23,918 nt of DNA from CAYQPF01 sp964419225 (GTDB lineage: Bacteria; Cloacimonadota; Cloacimonadia; Cloacimonadales; CAYQPF01): contig CAYQPF010000076.1 of the NCBI GenBank assembly GCA_964419225.1, positions 1 to 23,918 on the forward strand. The letters are read 5' to 3'. The notes below the pieces were generated by a model. That model made no database searches and was not told the DNA's origin. It saw only the letters and a program-made list of their open reading frames with translations. The position numbers and the translations under genes are program-made. Of the stretch, positions 14,600-22,838 are shown one piece after another; position 1 is the first letter of the stretch, and every line of letters starts with the position of its first letter.

Positions 14600-16441
14600 A
14601 TGAAAAAAAAGTCAAGAAAAACCACGTTAGTGGTTGAAGATGTACTTCGAGAGAAAAATTCAGACATAGAACTTTCTGAAACTTCGGTAATGGAAAATTT
14701 ACTCGCTGCTTTAAAGAACAGTGAAGAGCTTAATCAGAACATTACGACTAATTTACCGGTTATGGTTCTTATTCACCAAAGTAAGAAAATTGTATATGTT
14801 AATCAGGAAGTTATTAATCAAACCGGCTATACGAAGGAAGAAGCCCTGAATTTCTCTATCAATGATTTCCTTAATGAGGAAGATAAGCTGAAAGTTGCTG
14901 ATATTATAAAAAGACGGATTGGAGGAGAAAACGTTCCTGATTATGAGGTTTCATTCTATAAAAAAGACAAATCAAGAGTCTTTGTTATGGTCAGAGCCAT
15001 TATTATTCAGTATAAAAATGCCCCAGCCTTTTTAATTGTTTTAACAGATATAACAGATCAGAAAAAAGTGGAAGAAGAGCTGAAAGCAAGTGAAGAAAAA
15101 TATCGACTGCTCATTGAGAATCAAGGTGAAGGTGTAGCTATTGTTGATTTGGAGGAGATGTTTATCTTTACTAATAGAGCAGCAGAGCAGATGTTTGGAG
15201 TTCCTGCCGGAGGCTTGATGAACAGGCGTTTGAGCGATTTTGTCATACCCGAACAGATGCCATTCATTTTAAATGAATCACAAAAACGAATGAGGGGCGA
15301 AAAATCCACCTATGAAGTTGATATTGTTACACCTCTTGGAAAAGAAAAGAGTTTGTTGGTCACCGCAACTCCTCAAATGAACCGGGAAGGTTTACTTACT
15401 GGTACGTTCGGTGTTTTCAGAGATATCACTGAAAGAAAAAAAGCCGAAGATGAGTTGAATCTGGAACGTCTCTTTTCCAAATCCATTATCGAGAGTCTCC
15501 CTGGTATTTTCTATCTTCATACCTACCCGGAAGGAAAACTGGTACTTTGGAATAAACAGCATGAGACAATATTTGGCTTTACTGCTGAAAACATTCAGGA
15601 TCGTAATTTTTTTGATTGGCATACTCCGGAATCCAAACAAACAGTCATGGCTGCTATAGAAGAAAAAATGAGAACAGGTCATGGCTCTACGGAAGGCGAG
15701 TTGCTGACCAAAGATGGTCGGGCAATACCATTCTATCTTACAGGATCAAGATTTGAAGCACACGGACAACAGTATTTATTGGGCATCGGAATTGATATTA
15801 CTGAACGCAAACTCGCCGAAAGAAAAATCCAAAGTCTGTTAGATGAAAAGGATCTTATTTTGCAGGAAGTCCATCACAGGATTAAAAACAATATGAACAC
15901 AATAAATGCTCTACTTACCCTGCATGCAGAAACTTTGCAAGAATCTGCAGCAATTGATGCACTCAAAGATGCCAGCAGCCGGGTGCAAAGTATGGCCTTG
16001 TTGTATGATAAATTATATCAGACTGCCGATTTCAAAGCAATGTCTTTGGCAGAATATATCTCTCCTTTGGTGGAGCAAATTATCGGTATCTTCCCCCATA
16101 GAGGAACCATTAAAGTGAAAACAGATTTGGAAGATATCCCCCTGAGTACAAAAAAATTATCTGCTTTGGGAATAATTATCAACGAACTTTTGACTAATAT
16201 TATGAAATATGCCTTCGAAGATCGGGAGGAGGGGATCATTTCTGTATCAGCTACTGCACATAACAATAAAGTTTGTATAATTATTCAGGATAACGGCAAC
16301 GGTATTCCGGATACAATAGATTTTGAAAAAACAAGCGGTTTTGGACTAATGCTGGTAGGATTATTGACTAAACAAATTGATGGTACAATTCGGATAGAAC
16401 GGAAAGAAGGCACGACGATAGTACTCGAGTTTCAAAAGTAA
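14600..16441 (+). CDS. Soluble PAS-PAS-PAS sensor kinase, HisKA_2 type
   Basis: This is a 613-residue cytoplasmic protein with no membrane segment. Three PAS domains lie at about 45-155, 165-278 and 290-405; two end in the typical DITERK and one in DITDQKK. A HisKA_2 phosphoacceptor helix follows, EVHHRIKNNMNTINALLTL (423-441), with H426 the likely site. The HATPase domain shows NELLTNIMKYAF (528-539), DNGNGIP (564-570) and GFGLMLVGLL. This kinase type often drives general stress or light/redox pathways. GGGGAGA upstream selects the ATG at 14600 over the TTG at 14597. It sits 69 bases after the preceding kinase, same strand, with no terminator between, so one signalling block is plausible. 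Confidence 0.88.
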   Translation: MKKKSRKTTLVVEDVLREKNSDIELSETSVMENLLAALKNSEELNQNITTNLPVMVLIHQSKKIVYVNQEVINQTGYTKEEALNFSINDFLNEEDKLKVADIIKRRIGGENVPDYEVSFYKKDKSRVFVMVRAIIIQYKNAPAFLIVLTDITDQKKVEEELKASEEKYRLLIENQGEGVAIVDLEEMFIFTNRAAEQMFGVPAGGLMNRRLSDFVIPEQMPFILNESQKRMRGEKSTYEVDIVTPLGKEKSLLVTATPQMNREGLLTGTFGVFRDITERKKAEDELNLERLFSKSIIESLPGIFYLHTYPEGKLVLWNKQHETIFGFTAENIQDRNFFDWHTPESKQTVMAAIEEKMRTGHGSTEGELLTKDGRAIPFYLTGSRFEAHGQQYLLGIGIDITERKLAERKIQSLLDEKDLILQEVHHRIKNNMNTINALLTLHAETLQESAAIDALKDASSRVQSMALLYDKLYQTADFKAMSLAEYISPLVEQIIGIFPHRGTIKVKTDLEDIPLSTKKLSALGIIINELLTNIMKYAFEDREEGIISVSATAHNNKVCIIIQDNGNGIPDTIDFEKTSGFGLMLVGLLTKQIDGTIRIERKEGTTIVLEFQK

Positions 16442-16474
16442 TGTTGCCGATAAAAGAAAGAAATAAAATTTGTC

Positions 16475-16503
16475 TTGACATTAAATAAAATATAACCCTA
16501 AAT
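16475..16503 (+). promoter_or_regulatory. Possible promoter for the secreted protease-like gene
   Basis: TTGACA at 16475-16480 is a perfect -35. The -10 is ambiguous: CTAAAT at 16498-16503 gives a 17-base spacer but matches poorly, while the better TATAAC at 16491 is too close. Confidence 0.35.
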
Positions 16504-16572
16504 TGGAAAAATCCCTAATGGATAAAAATGATCTCTTTTTTATTCATTATCGAAACCAAGAAGGAGGATATT

Positions 16573-18015
16573 ATGAAAAAGCTAATTGCTTTATTTGTTT
16601 TTATCTGTTGTACAGGCTTCCTGTCTTCAGCAACAATCGAGGTAACCTATACAGGCTTTAATGCCGAACAGCAAGCTGCCTTTGAATATGGCAAAACCTT
16701 ATGGGAACCTGTCATTAATGCTTCGAATGTTCCCATTAAAATCAATGCCAGATTTCAACAACTGCCTGGTTTTGTTATTGTTACCATTCCCAATTTAATC
16801 CGGAACTTTTCCGGAGCACCTCAGCCCAACATTTGGTACCCAAACGCTTTGGCCAATGCTCTTACGGCAACAGAATTGAATGTAGGCGAGGCAGATGTTG
16901 ATTTCTTCATCGGCTCAAATAACTCGTGGTACTATGGAACAGATGGCAATTGCCCTGCCGGACAGTATGACTTTGTGACAGAAGTTATGAAAGGAATCAG
17001 TTACGGGTTAGGATATATGTCCTCTTTTTATGTCTCACAGGGTATGGGCACATACGGACAACTCAACCCCAGTGTGTTAGGTCTTACAACTTCCTTCCCC
17101 TGGGAACCTATGCAGGGTGCACCGGTTTTATATGATACTTTTATCTGCAATACTCAGGGTCAATTTTTAACAGATATATCCCAGTTTACCAATATTTCTA
17201 CCGCCTTAGCTGCCCAAATTACCGGAGGAAATCTCCGTTTTGAGGGTCAAAATGCAGTGCAAAACAATTTAGGTGAACAACCTGTCCTTTATGCTGGAAC
17301 ATTCAATTTGGCTCAAACTGCCAGACTCTCCAACAATGTTTACAGTACTACAGAAAACATTGCCGGATGCCCTACAGGCGTTCAGGGTGCTGCTCACCAA
17401 AAACCTTCACCAATTGTCATAGGCATGCTTAAGGACATGGGCTGGACTTTTAATCTTAGTAGTTTGCTGACTCCTCCACAGGAACTCGAAGCCGAAATCG
17501 AAGACAGCTCTATTGTACTTAACTGGCAATGTCCGGTTGATTTTTATAATATTCACGGCTTTGTCATTTACAGAAATGATACTGTGATCGATACAACTCA
17601 GGAACTTACTTATACTGATCTAAATGTTGCAAACGGTGCATACTCTTATAAAGTTAAAACACTCTATTCCATGGGAGAATCTGACTATTCTCAAGCTGCT
17701 GAAGTTACCGGAACAAATGATCAGACAAATAATATCAGCTATCCTGTGCAGATCAAAAACTTCCCAAATCCTTTCAGAGATCAAACTTCAATTTCTATCA
17801 AGCTGGAAAAATCAACTTCAGCTCTTCTGGAAATATTTGATATTAAGGGAAGACTTTTAAACTGTCTGGCGAATAATACTTTGAACTCTGGTACCCATAA
17901 TATTACCTGGAATGGCACAGATAAAAATGGTAAAAAACTTCCTTCGGGTGTTTATTTTACAAGACTTAAAACAGAGAACTCCTCTGTTACGAAGAAAATC
18001 CTTATCATTAAGTAA
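16573..18015 (+). CDS. Secreted metalloprotease-like protein with degenerate active site and C-terminal sorting domain
   Basis: This is a 480-residue protein. A signal peptide is likely (residues 1-20, cleavage after LSSA). Residues 21-295 match a family of secreted zinc metallopeptidases: AWxxLLNSSVPIKV-like and WYYGTDGNCPAGQYDFVTEV segments, and MLKDMGW at the end. Where the family has V-L-HELGH-GLGF, this protein reads V-M-KGISY-GLGY (K140, G141, Y144). Both zinc histidines and the catalytic glutamate are therefore replaced, and cleavage activity is unlikely. Residues 302-380 form a fibronectin type III domain. From 390 a FlgD-like/type 9 sorting domain begins (FPNPF, LEIFDIKGRLL, LPSGVYFTRL, KKILIIK). 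I chose the ATG at 16573 for its AAGGAGG site; the longer frame to 16528 lacks one. Possible roles are adhesion, binding or inhibition. Confidence 0.82.
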   Translation: MKKLIALFVFICCTGFLSSATIEVTYTGFNAEQQAAFEYGKTLWEPVINASNVPIKINARFQQLPGFVIVTIPNLIRNFSGAPQPNIWYPNALANALTATELNVGEADVDFFIGSNNSWYYGTDGNCPAGQYDFVTEVMKGISYGLGYMSSFYVSQGMGTYGQLNPSVLGLTTSFPWEPMQGAPVLYDTFICNTQGQFLTDISQFTNISTALAAQITGGNLRFEGQNAVQNNLGEQPVLYAGTFNLAQTARLSNNVYSTTENIAGCPTGVQGAAHQKPSPIVIGMLKDMGWTFNLSSLLTPPQELEAEIEDSSIVLNWQCPVDFYNIHGFVIYRNDTVIDTTQELTYTDLNVANGAYSYKVKTLYSMGESDYSQAAEVTGTNDQTNNISYPVQIKNFPNPFRDQTSISIKLEKSTSALLEIFDIKGRLLNCLANNTLNSGTHNITWNGTDKNGKKLPSGVYFTRLKTENSSVTKKILIIK

Positions 18016-18043
18016 GGACTAACGTCAGGCTTGCTGTGATTAT

Positions 18044-18093
18044 TCTCTCTATGTTAAGTGAAAAAGTATTTGGTTAAAGCCGATATAGAGAGA
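18044..18093. repeat. Inverted repeat upstream of the transposase
   Basis: TCTCTCTAT (18044-18052) and ATAGAGAGA (18085-18093) are exact inverted arms separated by 32 bases. They follow the protease-like gene and may form its transcription-end hairpin or belong to the REP cluster. Confidence 0.5.
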
Positions 18094-18100
18094 TGTAGTA

Positions 18101-18266
18101 AGTCCGTGGGATAAACATACTCAAGGTGCTTCCAGGACGTTGGATGCTTTCTTCAAAAGTCCGTAGGACGTAAGGTATCATTTCCCTAAGTCCGTAGGAC
18201 GCAAGATGTTAGCCTGCAGCTTTAGCTGCAGGTATGCATATTCCACACCATCGTCCGGTAGGACGA
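18101..18266 (+). repeat. REP-like repeat cluster, left side of the RAYT gene
   Basis: Three copies of an AGTCCGTAGGACG motif start at 18101 (degenerate), 18158 and 18189. GTCC-GTA-GGAC is a small hairpin. The last copy continues into a strong hairpin CCTGCAGCT/AGCTGCAGG (18213-18232) and ends with TCGTCC-GGTA-GGACGA (18251-18266), another perfect hairpin. This matches the reverse complement of 18757-18834. Confidence 0.85.
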
Positions 18267-18289
18267 CAGATTATTATAAAGGAAATTTC

Positions 18290-18748
18290 ATGTCTGCTTA
18301 TACTCATTTATTATATCACCTGGTATTCGGTGTAAAAGACAGAACCTGTTACATCAAAGAGGATGAACTTAACCGTCTGCATTCATATCTTGCCGGCATA
18401 ATTAAAAACCTCAAAGGCATCCCTGTCATTGTCAATGGCATGAATGATCATGTACATATCCTTTGTTACACACCTTCTGTAATCAGCATTTCTGATTTCG
18501 TTAAATCCCTTAAAGGTAATAGCAGTCATTGGATGAACGAGACTTTCCGATCAAACAAACCAAAATTATACTGGCAAGAAGGTTATGGCATATTTACGGT
18601 TAGTTATGATAATTTGGAAATAATCAAATCCTATATTTTTAATCAACAGGAACATCATAGGAAAAGTGATTTTACTCAGGAATGGCAAACAATAATTGAA
18701 GAAATTACAAAATGGAAAACCTCTATCAACTACGACCAAAATGACTAA
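18290..18748 (+). CDS. REP-associated tyrosine transposase (RAYT, Y1 HUH family)
   Basis: This is a 152-residue single-strand DNA endonuclease of the Y1_Tnp family, related to the IS200/IS605 TnpA enzyme. The HUH metal-binding pair is H54-V-H56 (DHVHIL). The catalytic tyrosine is probably Y115 in YIFNQ, with Q119 four residues on as third metal ligand, the spacing seen in the IS608 enzyme. WQEGYGIFTVS (95-105) is a typical RAYT segment. AAAGGA precedes the ATG at 18290. The gene is bounded on both sides by inverted copies of a hairpin-rich repeat, which is the setting of chromosomal RAYTs and their REP sequences. All key residues are intact, so it may be active on its flanking hairpins. Confidence 0.92.
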   Translation: MSAYTHLLYHLVFGVKDRTCYIKEDELNRLHSYLAGIIKNLKGIPVIVNGMNDHVHILCYTPSVISISDFVKSLKGNSSHWMNETFRSNKPKLYWQEGYGIFTVSYDNLEIIKSYIFNQQEHHRKSDFTQEWQTIIEEITKWKTSINYDQND

Positions 18749-18756
18749 TAATCTTT

Positions 18757-18834
18757 CATCCTACCGGATGAGGGAGTTGAATACCATGTACCTGCAGCTG
18801 AAGCTGCAGGCTAACATCTTGCGTCCTGCGGACT
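18757..18834 (-). repeat. REP-like repeat, right side of the RAYT gene, inverted
   Basis: In reverse complement it begins AGTCCGCAGGACGCAAGATG and repeats the left copy (18189 onward) with 44 of 46 positions identical, both differences in hairpin loops. It ends with the hairpin CATCC-TACC-GGATG (18757-18770), the counterpart of the left end hairpin. Confidence 0.88.
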
Positions 18835-19038
18835 ATTCAGAGAATATACAAGGACCGAAGTAATGTATTAGTCCTTTATATTTCTTAAAAATATTTATGC
18901 GACCATGCTTCCCATTACGTTTTAAGCAAACAAAAAATGCATTAAATGTCGCTATTAGTTAACTGCAAAACTGAATTATTTACAAACAGCTCAAGAATTC
19001 GAAAAAAATACTTTACCAATTCATTTTATTTTTTAAAT

Positions 19039-19067
19039 TTGACTTTGTTGTGAAAAGTGGTTAAGAT
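19039..19067 (+). promoter_or_regulatory. Promoter for the FKBP-dcp genes
   Basis: TTGACT (19039-19044) and TAAGAT (19062-19067) with a 17-base spacer. Transcription would begin near 19074, about 30 bases before the start codon. Confidence 0.6.
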
Positions 19068-19103
19068 ATGGATAAGTAATAAGAATGGGGAGAATAAAAG
19101 ACA

Positions 19104-19526
19104 ATGAAAAAATTGCTTGTTTTAGTTACAGTACTAATACTGTTGGTATCGGTGTTAAATTTAAATGCAAAGGGGAAGGTTATTAAGATGAAAACAGGAT
19201 TGGAGATGGAAGTCCTTAAAAAGGGACATGGGGATGCTTGTAAGAAAGGTGATTATGTACGAGTACATTACACCGGTTGGTTACTCGATGGTAAGAAATT
19301 TGACAGCTCTGTTGACAGAAAGACACCGTTTGATTTTGCTCTTGGAGCAGGGCAAGTTATCAAAGGTTGGGATCAGGGTGTTGAAGGCATGAAAATTGGC
19401 GAAAAGAGAATGTTGACCATTCCTTCTGATTTAGCCTATGGTGACAATGGTGCCGGCGGAGTTATTCCTCCCAAAGCAACTTTGAAATTTGAAGTTGAAT
19501 TACTAGAAATCAACCCTAAGAAGTAG
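19104..19526 (+). CDS. FKBP-type peptidyl-prolyl cis-trans isomerase, exported
   Basis: This is a 140-residue folding helper that catalyses proline isomerisation. Residues 1-22 form a signal peptide (MKKLLVLVTVLILLVSVLNLNA), so the enzyme is periplasmic or surface-exposed. The FKBP domain covers about 30-137 with the standard pocket residues: Y56, F66-D67, V85-I86, W89 and Y112, plus the G-A-G-G-V-I-P-P loop at 117-123. It is a compact single-domain form lacking the N-terminal dimerisation region of Mip/FkpA proteins. GGGGAGA precedes the ATG. The next gene begins 11 bases after the stop, so the two form an operon. Confidence 0.92.
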   Translation: MKKLLVLVTVLILLVSVLNLNAKGKVIKMKTGLEMEVLKKGHGDACKKGDYVRVHYTGWLLDGKKFDSSVDRKTPFDFALGAGQVIKGWDQGVEGMKIGEKRMLTIPSDLAYGDNGAGGVIPPKATLKFEVELLEINPKK

Positions 19527-19537
19527 TGGAGAATTAG

Positions 19538-21562
19538 ATGAGTAAAAATCCTTTTTTCGAAAAATGGACAACACCATACGGAACCGTACCATTTGAACAA
19601 ATCAAATTAGAACACTACTTACCGGCATTAGAGAAAAGTTTGGAGAAAGCCAGACAAATTATTGCCAAAATAAAAGAGAGTAAAGATAATCCAACCTTTG
19701 ATAATACTTTGGTTGCCATGAGTGCAGCACAGGATGATTTAAATGATGTTACAAACGTTTACTATAATCTTATGTCCTGTGAATCTGATAATGAATTTAA
19801 GGAATTGGCAAATAAGATTTCACCACTTTTAGCAGGATTTTATTCTGAAATTTTGTTGGATGAAATTCTTTTTGGAAAAATCAAAGCTATTTATGAAAAT
19901 CAGGACGGTTTGAATGCTGAGCAAAAACGTTTAGTAGAGATCAACTATAAAGATTTTATCAGAAATGGAGCTTTGCTGAACGGCGATAAAAAAGTAAGAC
20001 TCGAAGCCTTAGACCAGGAATTATCTGTTTTAAGCCCTCAGTTCTCCAAGAATTTATTGAATGCCTCAAATTCTTTCCAACTATTAATAACAAATGAATC
20101 AGAACTGGAAGGATTGCCCGAATCTGCTAAACAGGCAGCTAAAGATTTAGCTGTAAAAAAGGATCAGACTGGCTGGATTTTTACTTTACAAGGACCTTCT
20201 ATCATTCCTGTTTTGACATATGCCAAGAATCGTGCTTTAAGAGAAAAAATCTACAGAGCTTTTCATTCAAAAGCATTTAATGATGCTTATGATAATACTG
20301 ACCTGATTAAAAAAATAGTTTCTCTGTACCAGGAAAGAGCTGAACTCCTGGGCTATAAAACCCATGCAGATTACGTTCTGGAAGAAAGAATGGCTGAAGA
20401 TACTAAAACTGTGCATGAATTTCTGGATAAAATTTACCAGATCGCTTTTCCAGCAGCAGAAAAAGAAATGCAGGAAGTGAAGGATTTGGCAAAACGTGAG
20501 GATAATCTTGATGATTTCCAGGTTTGGGACAGCAGTTATTATTCTGAAAAACTGAAGAAAGAAAAGTATGATTTCAATGAAGAAGAATTAAAACCCTACT
20601 TTAAAATGGAAAATGTCATTTCCGGACTTTTTACAGTCGCTAACAAATTATTTGGTATCAATCTTAAAAAAGTAACCAATATTCCACTTTATCATAAAGA
20701 TGTGGAAACATATGAAGTTCATGATGCAGATAATAGTTTTCTGGGCATATTATATGTTGATCTTTATCCAAGAGAAACAAAGAGTGACGGTGCCTGGATG
20801 ACTTCTTATCGAGGTCAGGGCTTGTACAGAGGCGAAGTTGTACGTCCTTTGATCTCAATTGTTGGGAATATGACTCCTTCCACTTCTGAATCTCCCTCTT
20901 TACTCAGACTGGGTGAAGTGCGGACTATATTCCATGAATTCGGTCATGCTTTACATGGCTTGTTAAGTAATTGTACTTATCAATCTTTAGCAGGAACTAA
21001 TGTGTATAGAGATTTTGTAGAATTACCAAGTCAGATCATGGAAAACTGGGTTACTGAGAAAGAGGCCTTAAACCTTTTTGCCCGTCACTATCAGACAAAT
21101 GAAATTATCCCGGACGAATTAATCGAAAAAGTTAAAAAAGCCGAGACTTTCAACAAGGGCTTATTTAATATTCGTCAATTGAACTTTGGTATGCTTGATA
21201 TGGCCTGGTATGATAAAGATAACAGAAAAGTTACTGATGTAGCTTCTTTTGAAGAAATGGCTATCAGTAAATTACGCTTGTTACCCAAAGTTGATGGTTG
21301 TTTAACCTCTACCAGCTTCTCACATATTTTTGCCGGCGGATACTCTTCAGGATATTATTCCTATAAGTGGGCTGAAGTATTAGATGCGGACGCTTTTGAA
21401 AAATTCCTGGAAGAAGGTGTTTTCAATAAAGAAACGGCAAAATCTTTCAGAGATAATATTCTTTCTAAAGGGAATTCCGAACATCCTATGAATCTTTACA
21501 TAAAATTCAGAGGAAGAAAACCGGACCCTAATGCTTATTTGAGAAGAGACGGATTGATATAA
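19538..21562 (+). CDS. dcp: M3 family zinc peptidase, dipeptidyl carboxypeptidase type
   Basis: This is a 674-residue metallopeptidase that removes dipeptides from the C-termini of short peptides. HEFGH (466-470) holds the zinc histidines and catalytic Glu, and E495 in YRDFVELPSQIMENW is the third ligand; both are intact. The N-terminus NPFFEKWTTPYGTVPFEQIKLEHYLPALEKS matches Dcp more than oligopeptidase A. The C-terminal block GGYSSGYYSYKWAEVLDADAF and GRKPDPNAYLRRDGL are family hallmarks. There is no signal peptide, so it is probably cytoplasmic and completes peptide breakdown. GGAGA precedes the ATG. It forms an operon with the FKBP gene, and two hairpin terminators follow the stop. Confidence 0.92.
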   Translation: MSKNPFFEKWTTPYGTVPFEQIKLEHYLPALEKSLEKARQIIAKIKESKDNPTFDNTLVAMSAAQDDLNDVTNVYYNLMSCESDNEFKELANKISPLLAGFYSEILLDEILFGKIKAIYENQDGLNAEQKRLVEINYKDFIRNGALLNGDKKVRLEALDQELSVLSPQFSKNLLNASNSFQLLITNESELEGLPESAKQAAKDLAVKKDQTGWIFTLQGPSIIPVLTYAKNRALREKIYRAFHSKAFNDAYDNTDLIKKIVSLYQERAELLGYKTHADYVLEERMAEDTKTVHEFLDKIYQIAFPAAEKEMQEVKDLAKREDNLDDFQVWDSSYYSEKLKKEKYDFNEEELKPYFKMENVISGLFTVANKLFGINLKKVTNIPLYHKDVETYEVHDADNSFLGILYVDLYPRETKSDGAWMTSYRGQGLYRGEVVRPLISIVGNMTPSTSESPSLLRLGEVRTIFHEFGHALHGLLSNCTYQSLAGTNVYRDFVELPSQIMENWVTEKEALNLFARHYQTNEIIPDELIEKVKKAETFNKGLFNIRQLNFGMLDMAWYDKDNRKVTDVASFEEMAISKLRLLPKVDGCLTSTSFSHIFAGGYSSGYYSYKWAEVLDADAFEKFLEEGVFNKETAKSFRDNILSKGNSEHPMNLYIKFRGRKPDPNAYLRRDGLI

Positions 21563-21584
21563 AAATGGGCTACAGCCCATTTTT
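21561..21584 (+). terminator. Hairpin at the dcp stop codon
   Basis: AAAAATGGGC and GCCCATTTTT around TACA, overlapping the TAA stop. The A-run/T-run arms make it usable in both directions. Confidence 0.75.
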
Positions 21585-21585
21585 A

Positions 21586-21613
21586 GTGGTCAGTGGTCAG
21601 TAGTCAGGTGTCA
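21586..21613. repeat. 7-base tandem repeat, four units
   Basis: Units GTGGTCA, GTGGTCA, GTAGTCA and GGTGTCA. The family recurs at 3-23, and inverted at 1092-1111 and 1254-1275. Confidence 0.8.
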
Positions 21614-21670
21614 GCGGAGAGAATGACATTAGACATACTATAATTGACGGCTAGATAAATAATCGTATTT

Positions 21671-21698
21671 AAGGCAGGTGCAAACCTGCCTTTTTTTT
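21671..21698 (+). terminator. Strong rho-independent terminator
   Basis: AAGGCAGGT and ACCTGCCTT around GCAA, followed by a run of eight T. It stands about 110 bases after dcp and backs up the first hairpin. Confidence 0.88.
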
Positions 21699-21783
21699 AT
21701 CCACTATTAACTACTCACGATTAACCATTAACCAGTAACTATTAACTACTTACCATTAACCATTATATCTCAATTCCCTTCTT

Positions 21784-21810
21784 GTCCATTTAGTCCATAT
21801 AGTCCATATC
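21784..21810. repeat. 9-base tandem repeat, three units
   Basis: GTCCATTTA, GTCCATATA and GTCCATATC, the same family as 1208-1252 more than 20 kb away. Confidence 0.8.
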
Positions 21811-21832
21811 AAGAAAAAGTATTCTTCCCCCA

Positions 21833-21860
21833 GACTCATGACTATGGACTCATGACTATG
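21833..21860. repeat. 14-base tandem repeat, two exact units
   Basis: GACTCATGACTATG twice in a row, then a partial third (AACTCA). It begins 12 bases from the end of the pirin gene. Confidence 0.8.
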
Positions 21861-21872
21861 AACTCACTCACC

Positions 21873-22568
21873 CTACCCCTTCATTTCAATAACCAGGAGA
21901 TGTGAAGTTTCTATTGCTTTAATATTCAAAATCTCAGCTTTAATTTCCAGAGCATCGCGGGCATTTAACTCTTCATTGTTGATCAAAGCTATTCCTTCAA
22001 TTTGCACCAAATAAGCTTGTCTGCCAGTATGGACGGGGAAACTGATTTCCTTATCTTTATCGAGTTCCATAACGTAAATATTGGCATCCTGAAATATTTT
22101 TACAGGTGCTGAGCCATTTTTATCAGAGACAATATGCAACCATTTATTTTTCCGATCATCCCAGGGAACCTCAAGATCACCATAATCCGGGGTATGACCT
22201 TTTTTGTCGGGGAGGATCCAAATTTGCAGTATTCTGCACATTTGTTTTGCATTATTATATTCACTGTGATAAACACCAGTACCGGCACTCATATACTGCA
22301 CATGTCCTCTTGTAAGTGTTCTCATATTACCCATGCTGTCGCCATGCGTCAGAAATCCTTCTACGATATAGGAAATAATCTCCATATCGTTGTGAGGATG
22401 AGTAGAAAATCCCTTTTCCGGATGAATCAGATCATCGTTGAGTACCCGTAAAACTCCGAAATGGAGGTTATGAGGGTTGTAATATTCAGCAAAAGAAAAA
22501 TGAAAGATGCTTTGTAACCAGCCCAGATTACTATGTCCCATATCATTATGATCTATTTTTCGCAGCAT
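21873..22568 (-). CDS. Pirin family protein (cupin, quercetinase-like)
   Basis: This is a 231-residue bicupin of the pirin/YhhW family. The metal ligands are intact: H57 and H59 in STHPHNDMEI, and H101 and E103 in VYHSEYN. The glycine-rich strand DLIHPEKGFSTHPHNDME is the family signature. Bacterial members oxidise flavonols such as quercetin in vitro or modulate other proteins; the physiological role is usually unknown, and nothing near it narrows the choice. GGAG lies upstream of the ATG. It is a single gene convergent with the FKBP-dcp operon, with its own promoter at 22608-22635. Confidence 0.92.
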   Translation of the reverse strand: MLRKIDHNDMGHSNLGWLQSIFHFSFAEYYNPHNLHFGVLRVLNDDLIHPEKGFSTHPHNDMEIISYIVEGFLTHGDSMGNMRTLTRGHVQYMSAGTGVYHSEYNNAKQMCRILQIWILPDKKGHTPDYGDLEVPWDDRKNKWLHIVSDKNGSAPVKIFQDANIYVMELDKDKEISFPVHTGRQAYLVQIEGIALINNEELNARDALEIKAEILNIKAIETSHLLVIEMKG

Positions 22569-22607
22569 TTTATTCTCCTATACCTGGGTATTCCCATGTA
22601 TAAAGAT

Positions 22608-22635
22608 AATATAAGATTTAGTTGATTTGGTGCAA
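22608..22635 (-). promoter_or_regulatory. Promoter for the pirin gene
   Basis: On the minus strand TTGCAC (22635-22630) and TATATT (22613-22608) are 16 bases apart, with a further TATTAT just downstream. Confidence 0.5.
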
Positions 22636-22838
22636 GAAGAATAAGATAAGGTCATCACACTGCGGTACTCTTAATAGAACGCGGATTATTACGGAAAAAG
22701 CGGATAGACGCGGGTTTGAAAGTTTTTGTTCTGAAACAGAAAGGGAGATTTTATTAATAAGAGACTCTAATTAATTGTTAATTTTTGGGAACTTTATCTA
22801 ATAAGGCATCTGACAGAATGGATTTACTTCTATTTGAG

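Larger units (their letters stand above)
18749..19103. other. Intergenic region between RAYT and FKBP genes
   Basis: The first 86 bases hold the right REP-like repeat. AAGGAC/GTCCTT (18850-18876) could form a weak stem followed by TTTATATTTCTT, a poor terminator candidate. The promoter for the FKBP gene is at 19039-19067. I see no gene. Confidence 0.55.
21563..21872. other. Intergenic region with two terminators and four short tandem repeats
   Basis: No gene is seen. Besides the two hairpin terminators it holds 7-base units at 21586-21613, ATTAAC/ATTAACCA words around 21705-21765, 9-base units at 21784-21810, and two exact copies of the 14-base unit GACTCATGACTATG at 21833-21860. Confidence 0.7.

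Noticed and set aside
16528..16572. Upstream extension of the protease-like protein
   Set aside because: It would bury the signal peptide, and AAGGAGG stands just before the ATG at 16573.
18101..18266. CRISPR array reading of the repeats before the RAYT gene
   Set aside because: Repeat copies are few, unevenly spaced and palindromic, there are no unique spacers of constant length and no cas genes.
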